Source: CAYFKJ01 sp964528595
GTDB lineage: Bacteria > Pseudomonadota > Alphaproteobacteria > UBA2966
Assembly (NCBI GenBank): GCA_964528595.1
Contig: CAZGTM010000009.1
Span: forward strand, 26,791-90,790
Length of the DNA stretch: 64,000 bases
Reading direction: 5' to 3'
Positions within the stretch are counted from its first letter, which is position 1, and the number at the start of each line of letters is the position of its first letter. A program made the position numbers and the translations under genes. Shown here piece by piece: positions 18,304-28,364 of this stretch. The notes beneath the pieces were generated by a model. That model had not been told where the DNA came from and ran no database searches. It saw only the letters and a list, made by a program, of their open reading frames with translations.

Positions 18304-20547
18304 ATGAATACCACCGATACCCTCGATCCGCCATCTGACGGCGTGCTTGATACGCCGCTGTCGGAGGCTCTCTCCGAACGTTATCTGGCCTACGCCCTGT
18401 CGACCATCACGTCGCGCTCCCTGCCCGACGTGCGCGATGGCCTGAAACCGGTTCACCGCCGCATCCTGCATGCCATGCGCCTCCTGAAGCTTGATCCCGA
18501 TCAGGGCTTCAAGAAATGCGCCCACGTCGTCGGCGACGTGATGGGCAAATACCACCCGCACGGCGACCAGTCGATCTACGACGCCCTGGTGCGGCTGGCC
18601 CAGGATTTCGCCTCGCGTTACCCCCTGGTGGACGGGCAGGGCAATTTCGGCAACATCGACGGCGATAACGCGGCGGCCATGCGCTACACGGAAGCGCGCC
18701 TGACGGAAGTGGCGGAGGCCCTATTGGGCGGGCTCGACGAGGATGCGGTCGACTTCCGCGAGACCTATGACGGCGAAGAAAGCGAACCGCTGGTACTGCC
18801 GGCGGCCTTTCCCAATCTGCTGGCCAACGGCGCCACCGGCATCGCGGTCGGTATGGCGACCTCCATTCCGCCCCATAACGCCGGCGAATTGTGCGAGGCG
18901 GCGCTGCATCTCATCAAGTTCCCCAACGCCACGGCGGCCAAACTGGCCGACATCGTGCCGGGCCCCGATTTCCCCACCGGCGGCGTCATGGTCGAACCCC
19001 GCGACAACGTGGTCGACGCCTACAAAACCGGGCGGGGCGGCTTCCGCCTCAGGGCCAAATGGGAGAAGGAGAAGACGGGACGCGGCCAGTACCAGATCGT
19101 CGTCAGCGAAATCCCTTACCAGGTGCAGAAGGCCAAGCTGGTCGAGAAGATCGCTGAACTGATCCTCAACAAGAAGCTGCCGATGCTGTCCGACGTGCGG
19201 GACGAGAGCGCCGATGACGTGCGTCTGGTGCTGGAGCCGAAAAGCCGCACGGTCGAAGCCGAACCGCTGATGGAGACCCTGTTCCGGCTGACCGATCTGG
19301 AGGTGCGGATATCGCTCAACCTCAATGTCCTGGCGGCCGACGGCTCGCCGGGCGTGATGAACCTGCGCGATGCCCTGCGCGCCTTCCTCGATCACCGCCA
19401 CGACGTCCTGATGCGCCGGGCCCAACACCGGCTGGACAAGATTGCGCACCGTCTGGAGGTTCTCGAAGGCTATCTCATCGCCTACCTCAATCTCGACGAG
19501 GTAATCCGCATCATCCGCGAGGAGGACGAAGCCAAGCCCGCGCTGATCAAGGCCTTCAAGCTTACGGATGTACAAGCCGAGGCCATCCTCAACATGCGGC
19601 TGCGCAGCTTGCGCCGCCTGGAGGAGGAGGGCATCCGGACCGAGCATGCCGAGTTGAAATCCGAACAGAAGGAGCTCAAAGGCCTGCTGAAGGATGAAAA
19701 GAAGCGGTGGAAGCGGATCGCGGACGAGCTGAAGGTGACCCGTGCGAAATTCGGCGCCAAGACGGAGCTCGGTAAGCGCCGCACGGAAATCGCCGATGCG
19801 CCCGAGGTCGTGGAAGTGCCGTTGGAAGCCATGGTCGAGCGCGAGCCCATCACCATCATCTGTTCGGAGAAGGGCTGGATTCGCGCGATGAAAGGCCATG
19901 TCGAGGCCAACGGCGAAGCAAAATTCAAGGAAGGCGACCGTGGCCGTTATTGGCTGCACGCCGAAACCACCGACAAGATCGTCATCTTCGCCACCAACGG
20001 CCGCTTCTACACGGTGAGTTGCGACAAGCTGCCGAAGGGCCGGGGGCACGGTGAGCCGATCCGTTTGATGACCGGCATGGGCAACGACGAGGATATTGTC
20101 GAACTTCTTGTGCACCAGCCGGAACGCAAGCTGGTGGTGGCCTCGTCCGACGGCCGCGGCTTCGTCGTCCGGGAAAGCCAGGTGATCGCGCAAACCCGGT
20201 CGGGCAAGCAGGTGTTGAACGTCTCGGGCGGCAATGAGGCGCGCGCGCTGTCGGTCGTGGCGGCCGGGGCCGATGCCCTTGCCTGCGTCGGCGACAACCG
20301 CAAGATGCTGATCTTCGACCTGGGCGAACTGCCCGAGATGGGCCGGGGCCGGGGTGTCGTGCTGCAGCGCTACAAGGACGGCGGACTGTCGGATGTACGG
20401 GCCTTCAACCGCAAGGAGGGCCTGACCTGGGCCGCCGGCGTTTCCCGCACCCGCACCGAAACCGATCTCCTGACCTGGGAGGGCAAGCGCGCCCAGGCTG
20501 GCCGGCTGGCGCCCAAGGGCTTCGCCAAAACGAACCGGTTTTCGTGA
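18304..20547 (+). CDS. parC: DNA topoisomerase IV subunit A
   Basis: 747 residues. The breakage-reunion domain carries the catalytic Tyr128 in MRYTEARL and the quinolone region PHGDQSIYDALVRLAQDF; beta-pinwheel repeats fill the C-terminal part. The length (747, not about 900) and the missing GyrA-box motif in the C-terminal domain favour ParC over GyrA. Works with ParE, not in this window, to separate linked daughter chromosomes. Confidence 0.93.
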   Translation: MNTTDTLDPPSDGVLDTPLSEALSERYLAYALSTITSRSLPDVRDGLKPVHRRILHAMRLLKLDPDQGFKKCAHVVGDVMGKYHPHGDQSIYDALVRLAQDFASRYPLVDGQGNFGNIDGDNAAAMRYTEARLTEVAEALLGGLDEDAVDFRETYDGEESEPLVLPAAFPNLLANGATGIAVGMATSIPPHNAGELCEAALHLIKFPNATAAKLADIVPGPDFPTGGVMVEPRDNVVDAYKTGRGGFRLRAKWEKEKTGRGQYQIVVSEIPYQVQKAKLVEKIAELILNKKLPMLSDVRDESADDVRLVLEPKSRTVEAEPLMETLFRLTDLEVRISLNLNVLAADGSPGVMNLRDALRAFLDHRHDVLMRRAQHRLDKIAHRLEVLEGYLIAYLNLDEVIRIIREEDEAKPALIKAFKLTDVQAEAILNMRLRSLRRLEEEGIRTEHAELKSEQKELKGLLKDEKKRWKRIADELKVTRAKFGAKTELGKRRTEIADAPEVVEVPLEAMVEREPITIICSEKGWIRAMKGHVEANGEAKFKEGDRGRYWLHAETTDKIVIFATNGRFYTVSCDKLPKGRGHGEPIRLMTGMGNDEDIVELLVHQPERKLVVASSDGRGFVVRESQVIAQTRSGKQVLNVSGGNEARALSVVAAGADALACVGDNRKMLIFDLGELPEMGRGRGVVLQRYKDGGLSDVRAFNRKEGLTWAAGVSRTRTETDLLTWEGKRAQAGRLAPKGFAKTNRFS

Positions 20548-20599
20548 GGCCAATCCTTCCCTAGACTGTGACACCTGACAAGTGGGTAGGGAGGTTCGC

Positions 20600-22227
20600 G
20601 TGGCGGCCGACGACAATTTTGCGACTGTTTTTCAGGCCTTCACGGCGACGGCACACCGTTCGCCCGACGCCGCCTTCTTCTGCGTTCCGGCCTATGAGGG
20701 TCGGGACTACCATCCCGACGGCGCTGAGTTTACCTACGACGAGATTTTGACCGCGGTCTTGGCCATGAAGGCGCGTTACGAAGCGGCGGGTTACGGTCAC
20801 GGTCACAGAGTCGCTCTGCTGCTCGAGAACCGGCCGGAGTTTTTCCACCACTACCTGGCGCTCAATGCGCTGGGGGTATCGATCGTGCCGGTCAATCCCG
20901 ACTACCGGCAGGATGAGATGACCTACCAGCTGGGCCATTCCGACGCGGCGCTCGTTATCGCCCTTTCCAACCGTGTAGCGGATTGCGAGGCCGCCGCCGC
21001 CGACACCGAAACGAGGCCGTCGGTATTGGACGCCTACGCCCTGCCCGAGAAACTGCCGGAGCCAGGCCAAGTGCCACGTGACGGCGCGCCGGGACACGAT
21101 ACCGAATGCGCGCTCCTCTACACCTCAGGCACTACCGGCCGGCCCAAGGGATGCGTTCTGACAAATCTCTATTTCCTCTGCTCCGGCGATGGTTATCTGT
21201 CGATGAGCGGCACGGCGGCGCTGGAACCGGGCAAGGAGCGCATCCTCAATCCGCTGCCGCTTTTCCACATGAACGCGCTTGCGGTAACCGCGACGGGCGC
21301 GATGCTGTCGGGCAATTGCCTGATTTCGCCGGATCGCTTTCACCCAACCGCCTGGTGGAAGGACATTCGCGAGACCGGGGCTACGGCCTTTCATTACCTG
21401 GGCGTGGTGCCGCCCATGTTGCTGAACCAACCGGAGAAGGCCGATGACAGGGATCATCCGGCCCGCGTCGGATTGGGGGCGGGGGTCGATCCAAAGCACC
21501 ATGAGAACTTCGAGAAGCGCTTCGGCGTGCCGCTGATTGAACTTTGGGGCATGACGGAAACCGGCAAGATCTACGGCGACGTGGAGGAGCCCCGACAGGT
21601 CGGAACCCGGGGTTTGGGCGGCCTTATCCGGGGCTGGAGGCACTGGTCGTCGACGATGACGGCCGCGAGGTGCCGCGCGGCGAAGAGGGTGAGCTGCTGG
21701 TGCGAAATTCGGCCGATGATCCGCGGCGCGGTTTGTTCAGCGAATACCTCAAGGACGATGAGGCCACGGCGGAGGCCTGGAGGGACGGTTGGTTCCATAC
21801 CGGTGATACTGTGCGTCAAGCCGAGGACGGCATGCTCTACTTCGTCGACCGCAAGAAGAACATTATCCGCCGGGCCGGCGAGAACATCGCGGCGGCGGAG
21901 GTCGAAGGCGTCCTTCAGGCGCACGATGATGTCGCCCAAGCGGCGGTCATCGCCGTGCCGGACGACTTGCGCGAAGAGGAGGTTTTCGCCTGTATCGTCG
22001 CCATGCCGGGAACGCCGCAGGACCGCGCGCAGGCCGACAAGCTCATGACATGGGCGTTGGATCGTCTGGCCTATTTCAAGGCGCCCGGTTACATCCTGTT
22101 CATGGCCGATCTGCCGACCACCGGCACGCAAAAAGTTCAAAAAGCGCAGATATTTGCGCCCGATGCGAACCCGCGCGACGAACCGGGGGTATATGACATG
22201 ACGGCCCTTAAGAAGCGCTCTCGATAA
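20600..22227 (+). pseudogene. Acyl-CoA ligase (AMP-binding), frameshifted
   Basis: A class I adenylate-forming ligase. The first frame runs from a GTG at 20600 (AGGGAGG 5 nt upstream) and shows the P-loop LLYTSGTTGRPKG, GMTETGKIYGD and EEPRQVGTRG. The homology then continues in another frame with YPGLEALVVDDDGREVP, WFHTGDTV, DRKKNIIRRAGENIAAAEVE and the C-terminal Lys region TGTQKVQKAQ. The switch falls at the G run 21609-21612: one missing G restores a single frame. Either the gene is broken or the assembly dropped a base. It resembles crotonobetaine/carnitine-CoA ligases; substrate unknown. Confidence 0.8.
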
Positions 22228-22232
22228 TCTGC

Positions 22233-22991
22233 TTAGCTCCGCGAGAGAACTTGCCAGCCGCTTGGACCGAGCGCCTCGATGGGCTCGAACCGGGCTTTGT
22301 AGGCCATCGTTTGACTTTCAGCGATCCAGTAACCGAGGTAGACATGCTGGCGCTGTTCGGCTTGTGCCCGTTCGATCAACTTGAGGATCACCGCCGACCC
22401 ATAGCTTGCTTTCGGATGCGAGGGCGTGAAGAAGCTGTAGATCAACGATAGTCCGTCGCCCAGGATGTCGACCAGGCAGGCCGCCACCAGGTCCCCCGAG
22501 TTGTCGCGAAACTCGATGACCTCTGTGGAAACAGAGGTCTCCTCGATCATCGTGCGGTATTCCTCGAAGGACATGTCCGCCATGCCGCCATCGAAATGCC
22601 GGGCTTCAAGGTAGCGGGCAAACAACTGGTACTGCTCGACGGTTGCCTTGGGCGGCCGCGAGATCATCTCAAGACCGGCGTTTTTTGAGCTAACCCGGCG
22701 CATCCATTTCTTGGATCGGAATTCCGCCACGCGGACGCGGACCGCTACGCAGGCGGTGCAGCTTTCGCAAAACGGCCGGTAGGCGATGCCCTGGTTGCGG
22801 CGAAATCCGTTCACCGCCAGCAGATCATGCAAACCGTCGGCCTCCGGGCCCGTCAGTTCGGTAAACACTTTGCGCTCCAGCCGTCCCGGCAGGTAGGGAC
22901 AGGGGGACGGGCGGGTGGCGTAAAATCGCCGAGGCGCGGCTTCGGCGATGGCGCGCATCGCGTCGTCGAGGCCGTGCTTCTCGGTATCCAT
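22233..22991 (-). CDS. bpt: Aspartate/glutamate leucyltransferase (arginyl-tRNA--protein transferase family)
   Basis: 252 residues of the bacterial Bpt type, which adds leucine to proteins starting with Asp or Glu and so marks them for ClpAP. The N-terminal CPYLPGRLERKVFTEL and the Cys cluster CESCTACVAVRV are typical, as are YSFFTPSHPKASYG and YLGYWIAESQTMAYKARF. It is followed on the plus side by nothing of the N-end pathway. The gene ends 5 nt from the end of the convergent ligase gene. Confidence 0.93.
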   Translation of the reverse strand: MDTEKHGLDDAMRAIAEAAPRRFYATRPSPCPYLPGRLERKVFTELTGPEADGLHDLLAVNGFRRNQGIAYRPFCESCTACVAVRVRVAEFRSKKWMRRVSSKNAGLEMISRPPKATVEQYQLFARYLEARHFDGGMADMSFEEYRTMIEETSVSTEVIEFRDNSGDLVAACLVDILGDGLSLIYSFFTPSHPKASYGSAVILKLIERAQAEQRQHVYLGYWIAESQTMAYKARFEPIEALGPSGWQVLSRS

Positions 22992-22997
22992 TTATGA

Positions 22998-23447
22998 CTA
23001 TCCCGGATTGGAGTCCAACAGGGTCCGGCGAAGGTCGCCAGGTAATTCGGTTGACGAGTTTGTCGACCGGTCGACCAGGACCATGACGCATTCCGCCGTG
23101 GCTGCGCAGCGTCCGTCCTCGAACAAACCCGACCCGACGACCACGGTACTCCGGCCCAGGCGCATCGTGCGGGAGCCGATATCGACCGAACCAGGATAAT
23201 TGAGTTGACCGGTGAAATCGATGCACAAGCGCACGGCCATCCAGCCGAATTTGGGATCATCGACCGAAGGACCGTGGTCTGCCAGGTACTTCACGCGGCC
23301 GGATTCGAAAAACGTTGAAAAAGCGACGTTGTTGACGTGGTTCAGAGGATCCAGGTCGGCAAACCGGATGATGTCCCGGGTCCAATGACCATAGACGCCG
23401 GGATCGCTGAGGTCGGCGTCCGCCTCTGTATTTAGGGTACTGTTCAT
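22998..23447 (-). CDS. Acyl-CoA thioesterase, 4HBT hotdog fold
   Basis: 149 residues. The hotdog motif FADLDPLNHVNNVAFSTFFE holds the catalytic Asp and His of the 4-hydroxybenzoyl-CoA thioesterase/YbgC group. Such enzymes hydrolyse short or aromatic acyl-CoA thioesters in the cytoplasm. It lies six bases before bpt in the same direction, so they may be co-transcribed. Substrate unknown. Confidence 0.8.
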   Translation of the reverse strand: MNSTLNTEADADLSDPGVYGHWTRDIIRFADLDPLNHVNNVAFSTFFESGRVKYLADHGPSVDDPKFGWMAVRLCIDFTGQLNYPGSVDIGSRTMRLGRSTVVVGSGLFEDGRCAATAECVMVLVDRSTNSSTELPGDLRRTLLDSNPG

Positions 23448-23510
23448 GACGCCATCTTGGCTTTTCGCAAGCCCAAAGCCAAGGGGAACAGTGCGTCGAT
23501 CAGGTGCGCT

Positions 23511-24041
23511 CTAGGGAACGTGATCGACGCGCGGTGCTGAGTTGATCATGATTGTACCGCACATCATGTCGTGCACGGTGCGCCGTTTGTCGTTGAAAAA
23601 TACGACCACCAGTGGGATCAGCCAGAGGAGGCTTATGCTCACGTAAAATACCGCGGTCTGCGCGGCGGCTTGAATGTAGCCTGGGCGCTGGCCGTCCCAG
23701 GTCCTGAGTTCGATGTCCATCATCCGCATGCCGAAGGTCGCTGACGCGGGGCCGCCCAGCAGCAGCGTGTGATAGGCCAAAGGCACCAATGCCAAAGCGG
23801 CGAACAACGGTGGTGCCAGCAAGCCGAAACTCAGGACGCCGACGATGGACGCCACGATCGTCAGACCGAACAAGAGGATACCAATGGCGATAAGGTCGAC
23901 AATGTAGGCGATCACCCGCTTTCGAACGATGCCGTCGAGCAGGGCACGGTCAAAATTCGGGCTGGTGGGGTCGTCGAACGCCAGGGGTACATCCAGAGGC
24001 GTCGGTATGTTGCGGTCGCTCAGCGCTTCCTCCCGTCGCAA
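23511..24041 (-). CDS. RDD-family membrane protein
   Basis: 176 residues with the RDD pattern: KRVIAYIVDLIAIGILLFGL (the Arg-Asp pair here as RxxAYIVD), GMRMMDIELRTWDG, and FNDKRRTVHDMMCGTIMI near the end. About four membrane segments. Function unknown for most members; some act in ion or compatible-solute transport. It is the first gene of the minus-strand group RDD - thioesterase - bpt. Confidence 0.85.
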   Translation of the reverse strand: MRREEALSDRNIPTPLDVPLAFDDPTSPNFDRALLDGIVRKRVIAYIVDLIAIGILLFGLTIVASIVGVLSFGLLAPPLFAALALVPLAYHTLLLGGPASATFGMRMMDIELRTWDGQRPGYIQAAAQTAVFYVSISLLWLIPLVVVFFNDKRRTVHDMMCGTIMINSAPRVDHVP

Positions 24042-24269
24042 GTTTCAAGATCCGAACATAAGCACGGTAATACGGTATCCCTCCAAGATGGGTATAAACC
24101 GGCTGTTTCGCAACACTCCAATTACACCGACCTATCGGTAGAAACGGCTGAAACACCCCAGATACAAATATTACCGGCAGGAAACGATTTTTGTTTTTGA
24201 TGAAATAGTCCGGTTACTTCGGCATGTGATTTTCCCGCCACCAAATGACCCACGTAAGACGAGGAAAAG

Positions 24270-26330
24270 ATGATGTCGGAGGGCAAGTCCCAACGGAAAA
24301 TGTTTAGTTTTCCGCAATTCAACGCCTTGAGATCGTTTAAGATCTCCACACGCTTCAACATTCTTTTGGCGATGACGCTGGTCGGTTTTGTCGGTCTCGG
24401 CGTTGTTTTCACATGGGGCGAGCGCGAGATCGAACATGCGCTGTCTGAGAGAGCGACATACGAAAAACTGGCGCTTTATGCCCGTGATGCCAACATCAAC
24501 GCGCTTCAAATGCGTCGCGCCGAAAAGGATTTCTTCCTGCGCTTGAAGGAGAAGTATGTCGGCCGCTACGATGCCGCCGCCGAAAAAGCAAAGGCTTCGC
24601 TGGAACAGATCGCGGCGCTCAACATCGACGAAGTGTCGGAAGCAGTTACTGCGGCTCAGGAGAAACTACCGGCCCATGTCGCCCAACTTCATGCCGTTTT
24701 CAACAAGAACAAGGAACTGGGCCTGGATGAAAAATCAGGCCTCAGAGGTGTGTTGCGCGGCACCGTCAAATCCGCCGAAAAACAACTGCAATGGCTGAGC
24801 AACGACCAACTCGTCGTCAAAATGCTGATGATGCGGCGGCACGAAAAGGATTACATGCTGCGCGGCAACGATAAGTATGTCGGAAGGATCGACAAACGCC
24901 GCGTGGAATTCCTCGCCATCCTTGACAAGAGCAACGCCGGGGAAGAAGCGAAAAAGCAGATCGCCGGTAAAATCGACAGCTATGTTTCGTCTTTCAAGAA
25001 ATTCGTCGCGGGACGGAAGGATGTTACCGCGTCGGCAAAAAAACTCAGCAGCATTTATTCCGAACTCGAACCGCAACTCGTCAGTTTGTTCGAAACGGCC
25101 GAAAGCGGTTTAGCCAAGGCCGAGGCCCGCATGGAAACTGTCAGCGGCACCGTCCGTTGGACCATGGCTCTAATCGGTGCCGTCATTGTTGTATTCGTTA
25201 CCGCTGCCGTCCTGCTGATTTCAACCAGCATACGCCGGCCGGTAACCGGACTCCGTGCCGTGATGGCGAAATTGAGCGAGGGCGACAATTCGGTCGAGAT
25301 CCCCGGCTTGCAAGCCAAAGATGAAGTCGGCGATATGGCCCGCTCCGTACAGGTCTTCAAGGAAACGGCCCTTGAAGCCGAACGCATGACGGCGGAACAG
25401 GATAAAACCCGTGCCGAGCGCGAGCGTCAGACGGAGGCCGAACGCCAGCGGGAGATCGAAGAAAACCAGACCCGCGAAGCGCGTCAAAACCACATCAACG
25501 AATTGACCTCGGGTTTCGGCAGTACCGTGGAGAAAATCCTCGGTGTCGTCGCCTCGCAATCCACCGAGATGGAAACCTCGGCGCAATCCATGTCGGAAAT
25601 CGCCAAGCAAACACTTGGTGAGAGCGTTTCCGTCGCGACGGCGGCCGAACAGGCCACCGCCAGCGTGCAAACCGTGGCCAGTGCGGCCGAGGAACTGTCA
25701 TCCTCGATCGGCGAAATCAGCCGCCAGGTTACGCATTCGGCGGAAATTTCAGGCCAGGCCGTGAAAGCCGCGGACGGGACCAATCAGACCATCCGCGATT
25801 TGGCAGATGGTGCTCAGCGGATCGGCGAGGTGGTCGATCTGATCAACGACATCGCCAATCAAACCAACCTGCTGGCTCTGAACGCGACCATCGAGGCCGC
25901 GCGCGCCGGCGAGGCGGGCAAAGGCTTTGCCGTCGTCGCTTCCGAGGTCAAGAACCTGGCGGCTCAAACGGCACAGGCGACGGAGGACATCAGCAACCAG
26001 ATCGGTTCGATCCAGTCCACCACCCAAGATGCGGTCGGCGCCATCGAGGGCATCAGCACCACGATCTCGGAGATGAACGAGATCGCGACGACGATTGCTT
26101 CGGCGGTCGAGGAACAGGGGGCGGCCACCGGCGAAATCAGCCGCAACGTCCAGGAAGCCGCCACGGGTACGCAGAACGTCTCGGAAAGCATCGTCACGGT
26201 GAAGGCCGGATCGGAACAGACAGGTGATGCCTCGGGTAGCGTGCTCAACACCTCCCGCGAATTGGCGGGGCGGTTCAAGTCCTTGAAGTCCGAGGTTGAA
26301 AGCTTCCTCAGCGATATCAAGGCAGCATAA
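24270..26330 (+). CDS. Methyl-accepting chemotaxis protein
   Basis: 686 residues. Membrane segment 1 near residues 28-48, a long helical periplasmic sensor domain (about 50-290), membrane segment 2 near 291-318, HAMP domain, then the cytoplasmic signalling domain with the hairpin-tip sequence IANQTNLLALNATIEAARAG. The sensor has paired MRRAEKDFFLRLKEKYVGR and MRRHEKDYMLRGNDKYVGR elements, which points to a helical bimodular (HBM-like) ligand domain. It sits convergent to the flagellar stator genes, with a shared terminator between. Ligand unknown. Confidence 0.92.
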   Translation: MMSEGKSQRKMFSFPQFNALRSFKISTRFNILLAMTLVGFVGLGVVFTWGEREIEHALSERATYEKLALYARDANINALQMRRAEKDFFLRLKEKYVGRYDAAAEKAKASLEQIAALNIDEVSEAVTAAQEKLPAHVAQLHAVFNKNKELGLDEKSGLRGVLRGTVKSAEKQLQWLSNDQLVVKMLMMRRHEKDYMLRGNDKYVGRIDKRRVEFLAILDKSNAGEEAKKQIAGKIDSYVSSFKKFVAGRKDVTASAKKLSSIYSELEPQLVSLFETAESGLAKAEARMETVSGTVRWTMALIGAVIVVFVTAAVLLISTSIRRPVTGLRAVMAKLSEGDNSVEIPGLQAKDEVGDMARSVQVFKETALEAERMTAEQDKTRAERERQTEAERQREIEENQTREARQNHINELTSGFGSTVEKILGVVASQSTEMETSAQSMSEIAKQTLGESVSVATAAEQATASVQTVASAAEELSSSIGEISRQVTHSAEISGQAVKAADGTNQTIRDLADGAQRIGEVVDLINDIANQTNLLALNATIEAARAGEAGKGFAVVASEVKNLAAQTAQATEDISNQIGSIQSTTQDAVGAIEGISTTISEMNEIATTIASAVEEQGAATGEISRNVQEAATGTQNVSESIVTVKAGSEQTGDASGSVLNTSRELAGRFKSLKSEVESFLSDIKAA

Positions 26331-26343
26331 GAGAACTAGGGGT

Positions 26344-26382
26344 AAAGCGGGAGCCGGCGATTCTGTCGCCGGCTCTTGCTTT
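26344..26382. terminator. Bidirectional terminator between MCP and motB
   Basis: A stem of 17 pairs (26344-26360 with 26366-26382, two of them G-T) with a 5-nt loop lies between convergent stops. On either strand it is bordered by A- or T-rich bases, so it can end transcription from both genes. Confidence 0.75.
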
Positions 26383-26386
26383 GGCG

Positions 26387-27286
26387 CTATTCTTCTTTTT
26401 GCATGGACGGCGGCAGCACCGGCGCTTGTCTCAACAAGATGATCGATATCCGCCTGTTTTCAGAGAGAAACGGATCTTCCGGCGTCAGCGGATCCTGATC
26501 GGCCCGTCCCACCACGCGGGCGATCCGCTCCGGCGGAATACCGGCCTCCTGCAGAACACGGCGGCTGGCATTGGCCCGGTCCGAAGAAAGCTCCCAGTTC
26601 GAATAGCCATCCTTGGTTTCGAACGGTGAGGCGTCGGTATGACCGGATATCGACAGATCGTTCGGCAGTTTGCCGATGACGACGGCGATCTCGCGCATGA
26701 TTTGCTTGGTTCGTTCATTCATCTGGTCGGTGCCGCCCTTGAACATGGAGCCACCGTCCTGGTCGACAATCTGGATGCGCATGCCCTCCTTGGTCATGTC
26801 GATCTTGACCTGTTCGGCAAGTTCTTCCATTTCGGGACTTTCCTTCAACGCAGCTTCAAGGATTTGCTGGGCATCCTCGAACGACGACTGCTCGCGCGCC
26901 GCTACTTCCTCCTGCAGCTGCGTGTCCGTCGCATCCTCCAGGGTATCGCTGCTGGCCTTCGACAAGTCGGAAGGGTTGCTGAGCTCGTTGTTGAGCTGGA
27001 CGACGACTGTCGGCGCACCCGAATCGGATGACTTCGCCCCTTCGGTGGAGATGCTGAGGCCGCCCATCACGCCGCCGGAACCGGAGCGTGAAAAACTAAC
27101 GGTGGTCGGGGCGAAATAATCGGCGATGCCGCTCTTTTGCTCATCGGTTGTCACGTTCAACAACCACAACAGCAGGAAAAACGCCATCATGGCGGTGACG
27201 AAATCCGCGTAAGCGACCTTCCAGGCGCCGCCGTGGGCGCCGCCCGAGATTTTCTTTACCCGCTTGATGATGATTTCGCCAGCCAT
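26387..27286 (-). CDS. motB: Flagellar motor stator protein MotB
   Basis: 299 residues. One membrane helix with the proton-binding Asp28 in AYADFVTAMMAFFLLLWLL, a plug/linker region, then a C-terminal OmpA-like peptidoglycan-binding domain (LSISGHTDASPF, LSSDRANASRRVL, GRADQDPL). The plus-to-neutral N terminus MAGEIIIKRVKKISGGAHGG is typical. It follows motA after 32 nt. With MotA intact it would form the proton channel that drives rotation. Confidence 0.95.
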   Translation of the reverse strand: MAGEIIIKRVKKISGGAHGGAWKVAYADFVTAMMAFFLLLWLLNVTTDEQKSGIADYFAPTTVSFSRSGSGGVMGGLSISTEGAKSSDSGAPTVVVQLNNELSNPSDLSKASSDTLEDATDTQLQEEVAAREQSSFEDAQQILEAALKESPEMEELAEQVKIDMTKEGMRIQIVDQDGGSMFKGGTDQMNERTKQIMREIAVVIGKLPNDLSISGHTDASPFETKDGYSNWELSSDRANASRRVLQEAGIPPERIARVVGRADQDPLTPEDPFLSENRRISIILLRQAPVLPPSMQKEE

Positions 27287-27318
27287 TGCGAAATATCCTT
27301 TGTTCGGTGCTGCCCGGC

Positions 27319-28187
27319 CTAACCGCCGGCGCCCGGATTAGGGGCTTCCTGGACGGCTTCTTCGAGTTCAGCGAAAGAAGGACGCTCGTGCGAGAACAGC
27401 GTCTTGCGCGCGAACTCAATGCTGACAGCCGGCGGATAGCCATTCAGGTGAGCGAGAATACCAGCTTTCATGCAGTTGAAGTATTTGCTGTCGGCGTCGG
27501 CATAGTTGCCCAGGCTTGTGCCGATCGGGGAGACCAGACCGTAGGCCAGAAGAATACCCAGGAACGTTCCGACCAGCGCCGCGCCGATAAGTCCGCCCAA
27601 CACCTCCGGCGGCTCACTGATGCTCGCCATCGTGACGATGACGCCCAGCACCGCCGCGACGATGCCGAAGGCCGGCAAGCCGTCCCCCATGTTATTGACG
27701 GCGTGGGAGATCGCATGCGCTTCGTTGTGATGTGTTTCGATGTCCTCGTCCAGCAGGGCTTCCATTTCGTGCGGGTTGTCAGTCCCCATTGTCATCAAGC
27801 GCAGGTAATCGCAGAGAAATCGACGGCGTGGTGGTTGGCCAGGAAAATCGGGAAAGGTTGAAATATCGGGCTTTCCTCCGGCTCCTCCAAATGGGATTCC
27901 AGGGCGAGCATGCCTTTGGCCTTGGCGAGCCGGAAAATGACGTACAGCAGGGTCAGGAGTTCGAGATAGGTTTCCTTGCTGTGCGGGGTCCGCTTCATCA
28001 CGCGGCTGAAATGCTTCAGCGTCCCCTTCAGAATATGACCCGGATTGGCGACCAGATAGGCACCGAATGCGGCGCCGAAAATAATAAGTAATTCAAGGGG
28101 TTGGAACAATACGCGAATGTCCCCGTGAGGCAGATAACCACCCAGCACGGAGCCGAACACAACTACAAGGCCGACAAAGAACATCAT
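27319..28187 (-). pseudogene. motA: Flagellar motor stator protein MotA, frameshifted
   Basis: Homology to MotA spans two frames. The upstream part (28187 to about 27815) gives MMFFVGLVVVFGSVLGGYLP to ANHHAVDF; the downstream part (to 27319) resumes with DYLRLMTMGTDNPHEMEAL and holds the conserved DGLPAFGIVAAVLGVIVTM and SPIGTSLG. The join lies near 27815-27820: one extra C between GATTTC and TCTGCG (minus strand) would restore FLCDYLRL, as in intact MotA. As the sequence stands the first part ends at a TGA near 27795. Either the stator gene is dead or a base was lost in assembly; motB beside it is intact. Confidence 0.85.
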
Positions 28188-28364
28188 GGGCTAAAAGCTC
28201 GGCCTAACTTATTGAAGTAAAACAATTTCCGCCCCCTTAGGAGATAAATCTAGCGTTAATTCGCCAAAGGTTCAATGTCGCTTGCATTTGTGACTAAAGT
28301 CATAAGATCAAGTTTTTACCTGCAAATTCAAGGGTTAATCGAAGCATTTCCAGTGTCTTTCCGC

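Noticed and set aside
18304..20547. GyrA
   Set aside because: The C-terminal domain lacks the GyrA-box and the length fits ParC.
18721..20616. Long minus-strand open frame opposite parC (631 codons)
   Set aside because: Composition is typical of a mirror frame (rich in Gly, Gln, His and Arg) and parC is fully supported.
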